The notes under the pieces: generated by a model
The model's input: only the letters and a program-made list of their open reading frames with translations
The model's database searches: none
Told to the model about the DNA's origin: nothing
From: Bacteroidia bacterium
GTDB taxonomy: Bacteria; Bacteroidota; Bacteroidia; J057
Assembly (NCBI GenBank): GCA_019695295.1
Contig: JAIBAH010000002.1
Coordinates: forward strand, 1 to 64,000
Length of the DNA stretch: 64,000 nt
Direction of reading: 5' to 3'
Part shown: piece by piece, positions 7,058 to 15,968 of the stretch
Layout: each line of letters opens with the position of its first letter
Position numbering within the stretch: position 1 is the first letter of the stretch
Program-made: the position numbers and the translations under genes

Positions 7058-8731
7058 TTAATTCCCTCTTTCAAAAAAGATAAATCCTCCCTTTTCATTT
7101 TTTTTCCGAAACAGAGAAAGCTGTGATTCATATTCCGGAGTGAGTAAAATATTTTTAGTAGCCAGATAAACGGGTTTGTCAGGGTCTCCGTTAACCAGCC
7201 AGTCTTCCCGGTACGCATTTGGGTTAGTGTGAGGCTTGACTTTTCCATAAAATAAATGCAGGTAACTTTTATATCTTCCGGTGACAAGATAGACATCCTT
7301 TCCGGCCTGCGCCTCAAAAAAATCCTGGGCTGAACCCTGAGTATATCGGGCAATACCCGGAAGCATTATTTTATACTGAGCATTTACAAAAAACAAGGTA
7401 AGTGCCACCTGAAGGTATAAAAAACTAATGAATCTCCTTTGAACGAGATGACCCGCATTAATAATCAGCCCAATCAGAAAAAGGGTACCGGCCAGCCACT
7501 CAAATCCGGACCATTGTACATCCATTGTCAGGTTCCCTCTTGCTACAGGGTCTTTAATATAAGGAATGATTAAATCAAGATGGTTGATAATCAGATTAAT
7601 ACAGGATGGCGCAACTCCCCAAAGCAAAATGCCGGTAATATAGATGAAAAAAGAATCCCATTTGATTTTTTCCTGATTACGAATGAGGTTTTCTATATAT
7701 AATGCACTGATAAAAGCCGCAGGGAAATACAGCATCGAACTATAATGCACAATTTTGGTTTTGGATATCGAAAAAATAATCATCACTACCCAGAACCAGA
7801 CGAACATGATTTTCTTCAGATACTGGTCTTCACGCTGATTGTATTGGGTCATCATCCCCCTGTAAACAAAAACCGACATAGGAAAACAACCCAGCGTAAA
7901 AACAAGAAAATGATAGTAAAACGGCTGTTCGTGTCCGGCAACCGGTTGCGTTAGCAATTCCCACTGATATCGGATAAAATTTTCCAGAAAAGTGCTACCG
8001 TGAGCCATTGTTTCCGCTCCATACCATAAAGAAACAGTAATCAGCATGGAAAGAAGCATTTTTCCGATAAACCCCCATGCAAAACGGTGTTTATTTACCC
8101 AAACCGAGAAAATAAAGTAAGACAGACCCGTAATCAGAATTGCAGCAGGGCCTTTGGTCATTACTGCCAATCCCAGCCAGATTCCAGTAATCCAGGGCGA
8201 AAATCCTTCCGTTTGGTTGTTTCTTTCAAAGGTTTCGAAGTGATAAATCCGGTATATAGCCAAAAAAATCAAAAAATTAAAAGAAGGGTCAATAATTCCG
8301 GATTTAAAATAAATGACAGGCAGGAGGGAGCAAAGATACAGGCAGGCCAGAATTCTCCCAAACAAACGCCCTTTAAGCTGAGTTCCGGTAAGATACAAGG
8401 TGAGAATCGTCAGGATACCGGTAAGCGCATTCGGAAACCGTGCCCCAAACTCATTGATTCCAAATATTTTCATAGATAAACACTGAAGCCAGATAAATAA
8501 AGGAGGCTTCTCAAAAAAAGGCTGGTAATTAATCTGAACCTGAAGGTAATTGTCGCTTTCTATCATCTCTCTTGCACATTCTGCAAAATTGATTTCGTCC
8601 CAGTCTAACAGAGGTGCTGCGCTTAAAAATAACGGAAAGCCTGTTACGGTAAGAATCAAAAAGAAAAAAAAGTCTCCGGTTATCAGACCAAAGGGGTTTT
8701 TTACAGGAACAGGCGGTTGTTTGTCAATCAT
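7058..8731 (-). CDS. GT39-type (ArnT/PMT-like) membrane glycosyltransferase
   Basis: 557 residues with about ten or more hydrophobic spans. Near the N-terminus, LLDWDEINFAECAREM carries the acidic DE pair in the first large external loop, followed by FEKPPLFIWLQ and GARFPNALTG. This is the signature of ArnT-like enzymes that move a sugar from a polyprenyl phosphate onto lipid A, protein or another acceptor on the outer face of the inner membrane. The C-terminal soluble part (KDVYLVTGRYKSYLHLFYGK) is typical. I start it at MIDKQPPVPV (8731) because the longer frame runs through the divergent gene's leader. A TAATTTTG box on the minus strand (8766-8759) could serve it. Acceptor unknown. Confidence 0.85.
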   Translation of the reverse strand: MIDKQPPVPVKNPFGLITGDFFFFLILTVTGFPLFLSAAPLLDWDEINFAECAREMIESDNYLQVQINYQPFFEKPPLFIWLQCLSMKIFGINEFGARFPNALTGILTILTLYLTGTQLKGRLFGRILACLYLCSLLPVIYFKSGIIDPSFNFLIFLAIYRIYHFETFERNNQTEGFSPWITGIWLGLAVMTKGPAAILITGLSYFIFSVWVNKHRFAWGFIGKMLLSMLITVSLWYGAETMAHGSTFLENFIRYQWELLTQPVAGHEQPFYYHFLVFTLGCFPMSVFVYRGMMTQYNQREDQYLKKIMFVWFWVVMIIFSISKTKIVHYSSMLYFPAAFISALYIENLIRNQEKIKWDSFFIYITGILLWGVAPSCINLIINHLDLIIPYIKDPVARGNLTMDVQWSGFEWLAGTLFLIGLIINAGHLVQRRFISFLYLQVALTLFFVNAQYKIMLPGIARYTQGSAQDFFEAQAGKDVYLVTGRYKSYLHLFYGKVKPHTNPNAYREDWLVNGDPDKPVYLATKNILLTPEYESQLSLFRKKNEKGGFIFFERGN

Positions 8732-8813
8732 GAACAAATTGTTTTGTAAATTTGCCCGCAAAATTACATATTTCCGGCTAAATTGTTTAAACAGAAAATT
8801 AATAAATCCAAAA

Positions 8814-9578
8814 GTGAAATTTACTTTTTTAGGTACAGGCACATCTCAGGGAGTCCCGGTAATTGCATGCCCTTGTCATGTCTGTAATTCAAATGATTAC
8901 AGAGATAAAAGACTGCGCACTTCCGGTATGCTTACGGACGGTGAAACCACGGTTGTTTTTGATACAGGGCCTGATTTCAGGCAGCAGATGCTGAGAGAAA
9001 AAGTAAAGGTACTGGACGGCGTTATCTTTACGCACCCTCACAAGGATCATACCGCAGGACTGGATGATGTAAGGGCGTTTAATTTTCTCCTCGAAAGGGA
9101 GATGGATGTTTATGTCAATGATATTACGCTGGAAAGCCTCAAAAGAGAGTTTGCCTATATTTTTGAGGAAAATAAATACCCGGGAGTACCCAATATCAAT
9201 GTTTCTGAGATAAAGTCATTTCAGAAATTTTCTGTCGGAAAGATTCAGCTGTTGCCGGTAGAAGTAATGCACCATAAAATGATTGTACTGGGTTTCAGGG
9301 TGAAAAATTTTGCTTACATTACAGACGCTAATTTTATCCCTCTTGATACGATGAATCATCTGATGAGACTGGATGTGCTTGTAATCAATGCTCTCAGAAT
9401 ACAAAAACACATTTCCCACTTTAATCTGGAAGAAGCCCTTGGAGTAATCAGGGAGCTGAATCCCCGTAAAGCTTATCTTACACACATCAGCCATCTTATG
9501 GGTACTCAGGAAGAAGTAAGCCGCCTGCTGCCTTCCAATGTAGAGATAGCCTATGACGGACTTACGATAGAATGCTGA
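8814..9578 (+). CDS. PhnP-like metallo-beta-lactamase-fold hydrolase
   Basis: 254 residues. It begins MKFTFLGTGTSQGVP from a GTG codon at 8814, the usual opening of this family; the open frame extends further upstream but has no family-like sequence. A zinc-type C-x-C-x2-C cluster (IACPCHVC) and the metal-binding THPHKDHTAG motif are present, and a later histidine lies in AYLTHISHLMG. PhnP cleaves cyclic phosphodiesters (5-phosphoribosyl 1,2-cyclic phosphate in phosphonate users); with no phosphonate genes nearby the true substrate is open. TTTG at 8720 and TAAATTTG at 8747 form a promoter candidate with a long 23-base spacer. The next gene is convergent, 10 bases away. Confidence 0.85.
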   Translation: MKFTFLGTGTSQGVPVIACPCHVCNSNDYRDKRLRTSGMLTDGETTVVFDTGPDFRQQMLREKVKVLDGVIFTHPHKDHTAGLDDVRAFNFLLEREMDVYVNDITLESLKREFAYIFEENKYPGVPNINVSEIKSFQKFSVGKIQLLPVEVMHHKMIVLGFRVKNFAYITDANFIPLDTMNHLMRLDVLVINALRIQKHISHFNLEEALGVIRELNPRKAYLTHISHLMGTQEEVSRLLPSNVEIAYDGLTIEC

Positions 9579-9588
9579 CCGGTCCGGC

Positions 9589-10818
9589 TTATTGCATATA
9601 CTTCTGACCGGGAAAATCCAGAATATTCAGATAGGGAATTCCGGCCTTATACCGGTTATTGATAACTTCTATCAGATTATTGGTAAGCATTGCATTGCCT
9701 CTTGGAGAAAACGAGTATCCATCGAGTGTGTAAAACCCTCCAAAGACATATTCATCCGTAAAGTGAACGCCATCTTCTACCAGTTCATGAGTTTTTAGAT
9801 TGTAAAGCATTTTGTTTAAATCAAAAACCGGTAGCTGATATTCTTTCCCCAACTCAAATATTATCTGATTATAGGCATGAGTCATGGCTGTAAGGTTTTC
9901 TACTTCCGCACTGTCCACTGTAATATATTCCGGTATGGGGGTATTGATGGAAGCCCCGATTTGGGGATAGTTTTTTAAATATTTTATAATGTAATACAAA
10001 CTTACATAATCATACGGTCCGGCTTGTTTTTTCTCTCCTTTATCCGTAATGATATAATAGGGAACAGGTTCGCAGGTCTCCGGATTTTTAAAATAGGATT
10101 TTGAAGCCAGAAGGTAGGGGGTTAAGGTAAGGTCAGGAATGGTAATCAGCACGCCTTTCCTGGTATGCAGAGAAATCGTATTAAGCAACTTTCTGTATTT
10201 TTGCTCAAATTCTGCCGGACTGATTAACTCTTTATTCAGGGTAGAATATTTCCATACATCATCAAACCCGAGCTCAAGGGTGAAGAAAGAAGGCTTCATG
10301 CCATCTACTAATTGAAGATAGGAAATAGCCGTATCCGAAAAACGATTCAGATAGGCACATTCGATTTGTCTTTTTTCAATATCTGCCACTCCGATACAGG
10401 GCGCACCCAGATTGTGGTATTCGAAACCATTTACTTTGGGTAAAGAAAGCCCGTTAGAGGAAACACTTTCCAGAAGATTGATAGAACTATTCCCCATACA
10501 ATCCCAGTTTGTAGTGGAATCAGGGGGAGAAATAGTCCAGTAATTATCGTAGCCTTTGGGAATATAAGCCTGATTAAAGCTCATCGGGTTTACTTTTTGC
10601 ATTTGCTGAGCAAGTAAATAAGGGAATGCGTATCTTTGGCCTTCTTCAGATACACCATAATCCGACAACCCGATTGTATAATCAGAACCCAGCGCAATGT
10701 AATGACTTCCATCCACTTCCCCCATAGAAAAAGGAGGAGTGTCTATAGCAGGAGGCCTGCAACCCCAAACGAATGCCAGTACCGGAAAAATATATATGTA
10801 TAATTTCTTCATCTTCAT
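9589..10818 (-). CDS. GDSL/SGNH-family lipoprotein, probably catalytically dead
   Basis: About 409 residues with lipobox VLAFVWGC. It follows the Bacteroidota SGNH lipoprotein layout: block I YIALGSDYTIG, block II HNLGAPCIGVAD, block III LELGFDDVWKYS, and block V LDGYSFSPRGNAM. In active relatives these read GNSLTAG, NLGVPG, IGNNDVLGYA and DGVHPTARG. Here the nucleophile Ser position holds Asp, the oxyanion Asn holds Asp and the DxxH His holds Ser, so hydrolysis looks unlikely. It may act as a binding protein. Starts at 10827, 10818 and 10812 are possible. It is divergent from the persulfide dioxygenase operon. Confidence 0.8.
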   Translation of the reverse strand: MKMKKLYIYIFPVLAFVWGCRPPAIDTPPFSMGEVDGSHYIALGSDYTIGLSDYGVSEEGQRYAFPYLLAQQMQKVNPMSFNQAYIPKGYDNYWTISPPDSTTNWDCMGNSSINLLESVSSNGLSLPKVNGFEYHNLGAPCIGVADIEKRQIECAYLNRFSDTAISYLQLVDGMKPSFFTLELGFDDVWKYSTLNKELISPAEFEQKYRKLLNTISLHTRKGVLITIPDLTLTPYLLASKSYFKNPETCEPVPYYIITDKGEKKQAGPYDYVSLYYIIKYLKNYPQIGASINTPIPEYITVDSAEVENLTAMTHAYNQIIFELGKEYQLPVFDLNKMLYNLKTHELVEDGVHFTDEYVFGGFYTLDGYSFSPRGNAMLTNNLIEVINNRYKAGIPYLNILDFPGQKYMQ

Positions 10819-11021
10819 TTTATGCAATATCGTAATTTCTTGCTGAAAAGTTGTTTCTTATGCACGATTTTTCTTTTTACCTGCTTTTATACGATATTTT
10901 TTTCAATGTATTATGATTTTCTGTAAATTTGCTGAACAATCTCTTTAAAACAACAAATTTCTTTTTGTAATCCTTCCCTAAAACTAAAAAAAAGAGAAAA
11001 CGGTTTACAAATTTAGGTTTG

Positions 11022-11066
11022 TGTAACTAAAGTTACATATTAACGTTTAAACATTGAGTAATTTTG
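11022..11066 (+). promoter_or_regulatory. Crp/Fnr-like operator and activator-dependent promoter
   Basis: TGTAACT-AA-AGTTACA (11022-11037) is a perfect 7-bp inverted repeat with the size of a Crp/Fnr half-site pair. TAATTTTG (11059-11066) is a full -7 box, but the expected TTTG about 20 bases upstream of it is missing. With a start site near 11072, the operator is centred close to -42, the class II activator position. Confidence 0.65.
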
Positions 11067-11090
11067 CATTCAATTCAGAATAAAATAAAG

Positions 11091-12512
11091 ATGAAAGTAG
11101 AACAAATTTATACCGGTTGCCTTGCGCAGGGAGCTTATTATATCAGCAGTGAAGGCGAGGCTTTAATCATTGACCCTTTGCGTGAAATCGCTCCTTATCT
11201 TACAATGGCCGAAAAAGAAGGTGTCAGAATCAAGTATATTTTAGAAACGCATTTTCATGCAGATTTTGTCTCCGGGCATATTGACCTGGCGAAAGCTACG
11301 GGCGCAAAAATTATTTACGGACCTACGGCAAAACCTCAGTTTGAGGCTTATATTGCCAAAGACGGGGAGGAGTTTAAACTGGGTTCTCTTACAATCAGGG
11401 TGATTCATACTCCCGGACATACAATGGAAAGTACCTGTTATTTATTATTGGATGAAATGGGTAAACCTCACTCTATTTATACAGGAGACACGCTTTTTAT
11501 TGGCGATGTAGGAAGGCCTGACCTGGCTCAGAAAGTTTCCGCTGACCTTACACAGGAAAAACAGGCGGGTTTTCTGTATGATTCCCTCAGAAACAAAATC
11601 ATGACTTTGCCGGATGAGGTGATTGTGTATCCGGGTCACGGTGCCGGTAGTGCCTGTGGTAAAAATATGAGTAAAGAAACCGTTAGTACTATTGGAGCAC
11701 AAAAACAGTTGAATTATGCGCTTCGTCAGGATATGAGTAAGGAAGAATTTATCCATGAATTACTCGACGGACTTGCTCCGCCTCCTGCTTATTTTCCCGC
11801 CAATGTAATGATGAATATTCAGGGATATAAAAATATCAGTGAAGTAATCCATCAGGGAACAAAAGCCCTCAATCCGGATACCTTTGAACTGGTCGCAAAT
11901 GAAACCGAAGCACTGATTCTGGATACGAGAGATGCTCAGCGTTTTGCCGCCGGATTTATCCCCAATTCCATTAATATTGGAATAGACGGCGGCTTTGCTC
12001 CCTGGGTTGGGAGTCTGATTCCGGATATTAATCAGCCTCTTTTGATTGTTGCTGAGTCTGGAAGAGAAGAAGAAGTGGTGACCCGTCTTGCAAGAGTCGG
12101 ATATGATAATACCCTGGGATTTCTCAGTGGCGGATTTGAAGCATGGAAACAGGCCGGAAAAGAAACCGATACTGTAGTTTCCATTTCAGCCGATACTCTG
12201 GCAGGAATTATGGGCGAAAATCCCGGAATCAAAATTCTGGATATCAGAAAACCCGGAGAATATGTGAGTGAGCATATTGATAAAGTAAGCAATCTCCCGC
12301 TGGATTATCTCAATGAAAATATGTCCCGCCTGAATAAAGACGAAACCTATTATGTACATTGTGCCGGAGGTTACCGCTCGATGATTTTCTGTTCGATTCT
12401 GAAAGCAAGAGGATATGAAAATGTGATTGATATACAGGGCGGATTCAAAGCCATCAATCAGTCCGGGAAGTTTCACATTACAGATTATGTGTGCCCGACT
12501 ACGTTGAAATAG
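11091..12512 (+). CDS. Persulfide dioxygenase fused to two rhodanese domains
   Basis: 473 residues. Residues 1-240 are an ETHE1-like metallo-beta-lactamase domain with HFHADFVSGH (His54, His56, Asp58), HTPGHTMES and VYPGHGAGSACGK. This class oxidises glutathione persulfide to sulfite. Two rhodanese domains follow. The first (about 275-365) has AESGREEE where the active-site Cys loop should be and looks inactive. The second (about 370-470) has HCAGGYRS with the Cys, so it can carry persulfide. The ATG at 11091 is chosen because the family starts MKVEQIYTG. The DUF2892 gene follows 39 bases on. Probably switched on by a Crp/Fnr-type regulator through the upstream palindrome. Confidence 0.9.
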   Translation: MKVEQIYTGCLAQGAYYISSEGEALIIDPLREIAPYLTMAEKEGVRIKYILETHFHADFVSGHIDLAKATGAKIIYGPTAKPQFEAYIAKDGEEFKLGSLTIRVIHTPGHTMESTCYLLLDEMGKPHSIYTGDTLFIGDVGRPDLAQKVSADLTQEKQAGFLYDSLRNKIMTLPDEVIVYPGHGAGSACGKNMSKETVSTIGAQKQLNYALRQDMSKEEFIHELLDGLAPPPAYFPANVMMNIQGYKNISEVIHQGTKALNPDTFELVANETEALILDTRDAQRFAAGFIPNSINIGIDGGFAPWVGSLIPDINQPLLIVAESGREEEVVTRLARVGYDNTLGFLSGGFEAWKQAGKETDTVVSISADTLAGIMGENPGIKILDIRKPGEYVSEHIDKVSNLPLDYLNENMSRLNKDETYYVHCAGGYRSMIFCSILKARGYENVIDIQGGFKAINQSGKFHITDYVCPTTLK

Positions 12513-12551
12513 TTTTTTTAAATATATCTTTAACCAATAATTTTTTTGATT

Positions 12552-12755
12552 ATGAAAACAAACATGGGAAATATGGACAGAATGATTCGTATAATCATTG
12601 CCATCGTCATCGGAATCTTGTTTTTTATGAAGGTGATTTCAGGAACCTTAGGAATCGTATTACTGGTACTTGCAGTGGTGTTTTTACTAACAAGTCTTGT
12701 GAGTTTTTGTCCTCTTTACACGCTTTTTGGGATAAATACCTGTAAGAAACCATAA
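12552..12755 (+). CDS. DUF2892 (YgaP-type) small membrane protein
   Basis: 67 residues: GNMDRMIRIIIAIVIGIL, a second span rich in Leu/Val, and a C-terminal SFCPLYTLFGINTCKK with two cysteines. DUF2892 proteins are two-span membrane proteins often encoded with, or fused to, rhodaneses such as YgaP. The position just after the persulfide dioxygenase-rhodanese gene supports a shared role in sulfane-sulfur handling. The start is the ATG at 12552, since the frame upstream opens with a TTG. Confidence 0.85.
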   Translation: MKTNMGNMDRMIRIIIAIVIGILFFMKVISGTLGIVLLVLAVVFLLTSLVSFCPLYTLFGINTCKKP

Positions 12756-12766
12756 GGTATAAAATT

Positions 12767-12807
12767 AAAAATAAGCCGGGAACTGATTTGTTTCCGGCTT
12801 ATTTTTT
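12767..12807. terminator. Bidirectional terminator
   Basis: AAAAATAAGCCGG and CCGGCTTATTTTTT form a stem of 12 bp or more around a short loop, with A-runs on the left and T-runs on the right. It can end both the DUF2892 operon (plus) and ispH (minus). Confidence 0.85.
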
Positions 12808-12822
12808 ACAGATATATTCTCT

Positions 12823-14073
12823 TTACAAATCAATCGTTTCCTTCAGCACGGTTTCAATACTTTTGGTATTTGTATAAAAAGACAGGATTCTGGTCATTAC
12901 TTTTTCGAGCAAAGTATCCGGACAGGAAGCCCCGCTTGTAAGAATGACATCAACAGGATTTTTTTCAGGAATAAAATCAGATGTAGTGGATTCTGTTTTG
13001 GTATTGTAATGAAAATGAAGGATTTCGTGTGAAGAAAGAATATCTTCTTCGGAACGGATAAAATAAGTTGGCAGTTTTTCCTCACACATTTCCACGAGGT
13101 GAGAAGTATTGGAACTATTTCTCCCACCGATTACAATCGCCAGATCGGCGGGGGCCTCAAGCAGAAACTGAGTAGAAGTCTGATTGTTTTTGGTTGCGTA
13201 GCATAAAGTATCCCTTGTATTTCCGAAATGTGATTCAATGGCCTCATTTCCATATTTTTCTGTCAGGATACTTTTGATAAATTGCGCAATTTCCAGGGTT
13301 TCTCCGGCCAGCATTGTCGTTTGATTTACTACTGCGATTTTTTCAAGGTCTTGCTCAGGATTAAAACCCGGAGTGCATTTTTCCCGGAAATAAATCTCAA
13401 AATCAGAATAAGGTCGTTTATTGAGGATAATTTCCCCCAGAATCTCCGCTTCTTTCTTGTCTCTGATTACCAAAGTAGGAGCGTATTGCGCACTATAGGA
13501 AAAAGTAGCCTGGGTTTCTTCGTGGTTAAATTTTCCATGAACAATAATTGAATAACCTTTTTTGCCCAATTCTTCGGAGCGAAACCAGACATGCTCCACA
13601 AAACGACACATTGCATCCCATTTTTTTATATCTACCCCTTTTTCCTTCAGTAATTGTTTGTCATGTACTGTAGCCCCAAAAGCCGGCACCACAACAATAT
13701 CTTCTGTCCCGACATCTTCCCAGGGAATCAGCTGTTTGCCGGAGGCTGTTTTTATAAACCGGAGGCCTCTTCTGAATAAATCCTCATTGACAAAGTCGTT
13801 GTGAATCAATTCACTAATCATCAGAACCCGTTTTCCTTCATTTTGAGCGAGTGCTTCGTAAGCCATTTCAATTGCATTTTCTACTCCTTTGCAAAATCCG
13901 AAATGACGGGCTATCCGGAACCTGACCGGCCCGAAATCCAGCATCAGCGGAGTATAATCCCTGTCTGCCTGACGTGCATTTTTAATGAGGCCGATGATTG
14001 CGCTTCTGTATAAAGGAGCGTACTGACCCAGATTATAGGATTTTTTTAAAGGCCGGGAAATAAATTCTTTCAT
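12823..14073 (-). CDS. ispH: 4-hydroxy-3-methylbut-2-enyl diphosphate reductase
   Basis: 416 residues. IspH (LytB) makes IPP and DMAPP from HMBPP in the last step of the MEP isoprenoid pathway, using a [4Fe-4S] cluster. The three cluster cysteines are in RHFGFCKGVENA (Cys61), DAMCRFVEHV and DTLCYATKNNQ. VHGKFNHEET, VVNQTTMLAGET, GGRNSSNTSHLVE and LTSGASCPDTL match the remaining family blocks. It is about 100 residues longer than the E. coli enzyme, mainly at the N-terminus and around residues 200-260, as in other members of the longer bacterial/plant-type branch. Encoded alone between a terminator and the TerB gene. Confidence 0.95.
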   Translation of the reverse strand: MKEFISRPLKKSYNLGQYAPLYRSAIIGLIKNARQADRDYTPLMLDFGPVRFRIARHFGFCKGVENAIEMAYEALAQNEGKRVLMISELIHNDFVNEDLFRRGLRFIKTASGKQLIPWEDVGTEDIVVVPAFGATVHDKQLLKEKGVDIKKWDAMCRFVEHVWFRSEELGKKGYSIIVHGKFNHEETQATFSYSAQYAPTLVIRDKKEAEILGEIILNKRPYSDFEIYFREKCTPGFNPEQDLEKIAVVNQTTMLAGETLEIAQFIKSILTEKYGNEAIESHFGNTRDTLCYATKNNQTSTQFLLEAPADLAIVIGGRNSSNTSHLVEMCEEKLPTYFIRSEEDILSSHEILHFHYNTKTESTTSDFIPEKNPVDVILTSGASCPDTLLEKVMTRILSFYTNTKSIETVLKETIDL

Positions 14074-14177
14074 GATGAAAACTTGAAATTAAGCAACGAA
14101 AAACAGTTCAGATAACTTTTGAAGAAATCTTAGCCTATAAACGTTTTCCTTTCTATAATGTTTGTGTAAAAAACCTT

Positions 14178-14549
14178 CTATGATTCTTCTTCCTCATCCG
14201 TAATCTGTTGAAGTGCTGTCTGAAGCAATTCATCTAACTGGTCCTGAGTAATATTGCAAATCGTAGCAAACTTCAGGCATACTTCATACTCGTCAGTAAG
14301 GACAATTCCGTCCGAAGCCGCAATGGTAAGCATGTCTCCCAGGTCAGCGAGGTTGTCCTCTTCATTTTTATGTGCAATTAATTCAAGTTTCTCAGAGTTG
14401 ATGATTGGCTTGAGTACATCTGGAGTTAAACCCATTTCTACCCCGATTTCAATCAAAATTTCTTTTTCTTCGTCCTGAATATTTCCGTCTGCCCCTGCAA
14501 CCATCAGCAGGTTTTGAAATGAAATCAGTTTGTCATCCATTTGGTTCAT
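14178..14549 (-). CDS. TerB-like helical protein
   Basis: 123 residues, all alpha, acidic. It shows the TerB/DjlA-N pattern: FQNLLMVAGADGNIQDEEKE followed later by a similar MLTIAASDGIVLTDEYE half, giving an internal repeat of two Asp-containing loops that could hold a metal. TerB-fold proteins are linked to tellurite and stress responses and to chaperone regulation, but isolated copies like this one have no defined function. No other ter genes are nearby. A minus-strand TACCTTTG box (14600-14593) lies about 45 bases before the ATG. Confidence 0.75.
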   Translation of the reverse strand: MNQMDDKLISFQNLLMVAGADGNIQDEEKEILIEIGVEMGLTPDVLKPIINSEKLELIAHKNEEDNLADLGDMLTIAASDGIVLTDEYEVCLKFATICNITQDQLDELLQTALQQITDEEEES

Positions 14550-14592
14550 GTTTTAATTAATTATTGATAAAATTATAATGTATATTTTTTTG

Positions 14593-14600
14593 CAAAGGTA
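14593..14600 (-). promoter_or_regulatory. -7 box for the TerB-like gene
   Basis: TACCTTTG on the minus strand matches TAnnTTTG exactly. No TTTG was found at the expected upstream distance, so this is half a promoter by sequence. Confidence 0.45.
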
Positions 14601-14669
14601 CGAAAACCTTATTCGATTTTTGAATGTTTCCGTTGATTTTTTTTGAGTCGTCTCCTTTCCGGATATTTT

Positions 14670-15968
14670 TCAGGTAAATGTTTTTTCGGATTTATTCATC
14701 CTCGATTTATTTCCAGCCAGATAATGCAGCGAAAAAATAGTCAGAAATATCAGCAAAGCCGGAAAAAGGGTAAGCCACCACGCCTGAGGATAATTTCTGG
14801 CCTGAGCGAGCATTGCACCCCATGATGTATGATTTTCGGGATTAGTTCCGATACCCAGAAAAGACAAAGAGGCCTCAAACAGGATAATATCTGAAATAGT
14901 ATAGAGTGAAATGGAATATAATAAAGGCGCAATATTGGGGAATGTATGCCGGAGTAAAATTCTCAAAGGAGTAAGCCCCAGATTGTAGGCCGCTTCTGTA
15001 TAAGGCAACCGGAGGATAACCGAAAGCTCCGAGCGGATAATGCGGGCAAATCCGGTATAGGCTGCAAGTCCGATAGTTACTACGGTAGCTGAAACGGTTT
15101 TGGGTAAAATTGCCGTCAGGGTAATTACCATCAAAATAACCGGAATTGAGGTTTGGGCATCCAGGATAAACTGAAGGATTCTTTCTAATGGAAAAGGGAT
15201 TTTTTTACGAAAAAACGGAATGAAATTCAGAATTTTCCCCACATTATAAAACAGAAACAAGATAAAAACAGCAAGGATTACACTCGCTGTCCATGAGAGA
15301 ATATAACCCAAAGTTCCTGAAAAGAAAATGAATTCAGGAATTCCCCATTTCCGGATATAAAAGCCATAAAAAACTGCCGGTATCAATCCTGCAAGAATGA
15401 AAATCAATTCGCCGGTGCTAAAAGTGAGTTTATCATTTCCAAAATAGGCTGCACTTCCGCCTACCGTCATCCCAAGGGTGAGAATCAGGAGTAAAGTACC
15501 GGTTGCAATCCCAAAAGAATAGGCTGCTCCATGAATCAAGCCGGAAAATACATCGTAGTCATTATCATCAGTTCCGAGATAATGCCTTTTGCTGAAAGCA
15601 AGATTTTTTTTATATCCGTTGGATGCGGTATAAAATTGCGGCCCGAAAGGAGATTGTAACCGGGTTGTACTTCCACCGGTTTTGGGGGAGTAGCCAGCAA
15701 GGGTCAGGACATTTGCGGTACTTTCCAGAGAATGCCAGTTTACTTCCGAAAGAGACAGTAATTTCAGGGATTTTCCGGTTCTTAAATCCGGGAAGGAGTC
15801 TTTGAGAGCGGGTTGAAAAAGCGGATAATAGGTTTTGTTCCGGAAAGTGCTTTTTAAGGGTAAATCATTTGCCCAGAAATCAGGAAGCAATCCGAAAATT
15901 CCCCATATGCATAAGTGAATCCATGCAAAAATCTTTAGAAAATTGTATTTTTGCAGCGGTTTATTCAT
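14670..15968 (-). CDS. OppC/DppC-like ABC transporter permease with a large insert
   Basis: 432 residues. The C-terminal third has the binding-protein-dependent permease loop: YTEAAYNLGLTPLRILLRHTFPN (EAA loop contacting the ATPase), then FEASLSFLGIGTNP and SWGAMLAQARNYP, typical of OppC. The first span (about 11-30) is followed by roughly 110 residues before the second, including YYPLFQPALKDSF and RHYLGTDDNDYDVFSGLIHG; the GTDxxGxDxFSxLIxG block is the normal lead-in of OppC, but the rest is unusually long. I use the ATG at 15968, which overlaps the upstream gene by 8 bases. No ATPase, OppB or solute-binding gene is adjacent. Confidence 0.8.
   Translation of the reverse strand: MNKPLQKYNFLKIFAWIHLCIWGIFGLLPDFWANDLPLKSTFRNKTYYPLFQPALKDSFPDLRTGKSLKLLSLSEVNWHSLESTANVLTLAGYSPKTGGSTTRLQSPFGPQFYTASNGYKKNLAFSKRHYLGTDDNDYDVFSGLIHGAAYSFGIATGTLLLILTLGMTVGGSAAYFGNDKLTFSTGELIFILAGLIPAVFYGFYIRKWGIPEFIFFSGTLGYILSWTASVILAVFILFLFYNVGKILNFIPFFRKKIPFPLERILQFILDAQTSIPVILMVITLTAILPKTVSATVVTIGLAAYTGFARIIRSELSVILRLPYTEAAYNLGLTPLRILLRHTFPNIAPLLYSISLYTISDIILFEASLSFLGIGTNPENHTSWGAMLAQARNYPQAWWLTLFPALLIFLTIFSLHYLAGNKSRMNKSEKTFT

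Noticed and set aside
6937-7353. 138-codon minus-strand open frame
   Set aside because: Overlaps the 3' end of the GT39 gene in another frame and shows no domain; it is a shadow.
8550-8813. N-terminal extension of the PhnP-like protein
   Set aside because: The added 88 codons run over the divergent glycosyltransferase start and have no family-like sequence; the family begins MKFTFLGTGTSQG, which fits the GTG at 8814.
12491-12745. Alternative 84-codon frame over the DUF2892 gene
   Set aside because: The other frame gives a clear two-span DUF2892 protein right after the persulfide dioxygenase gene.
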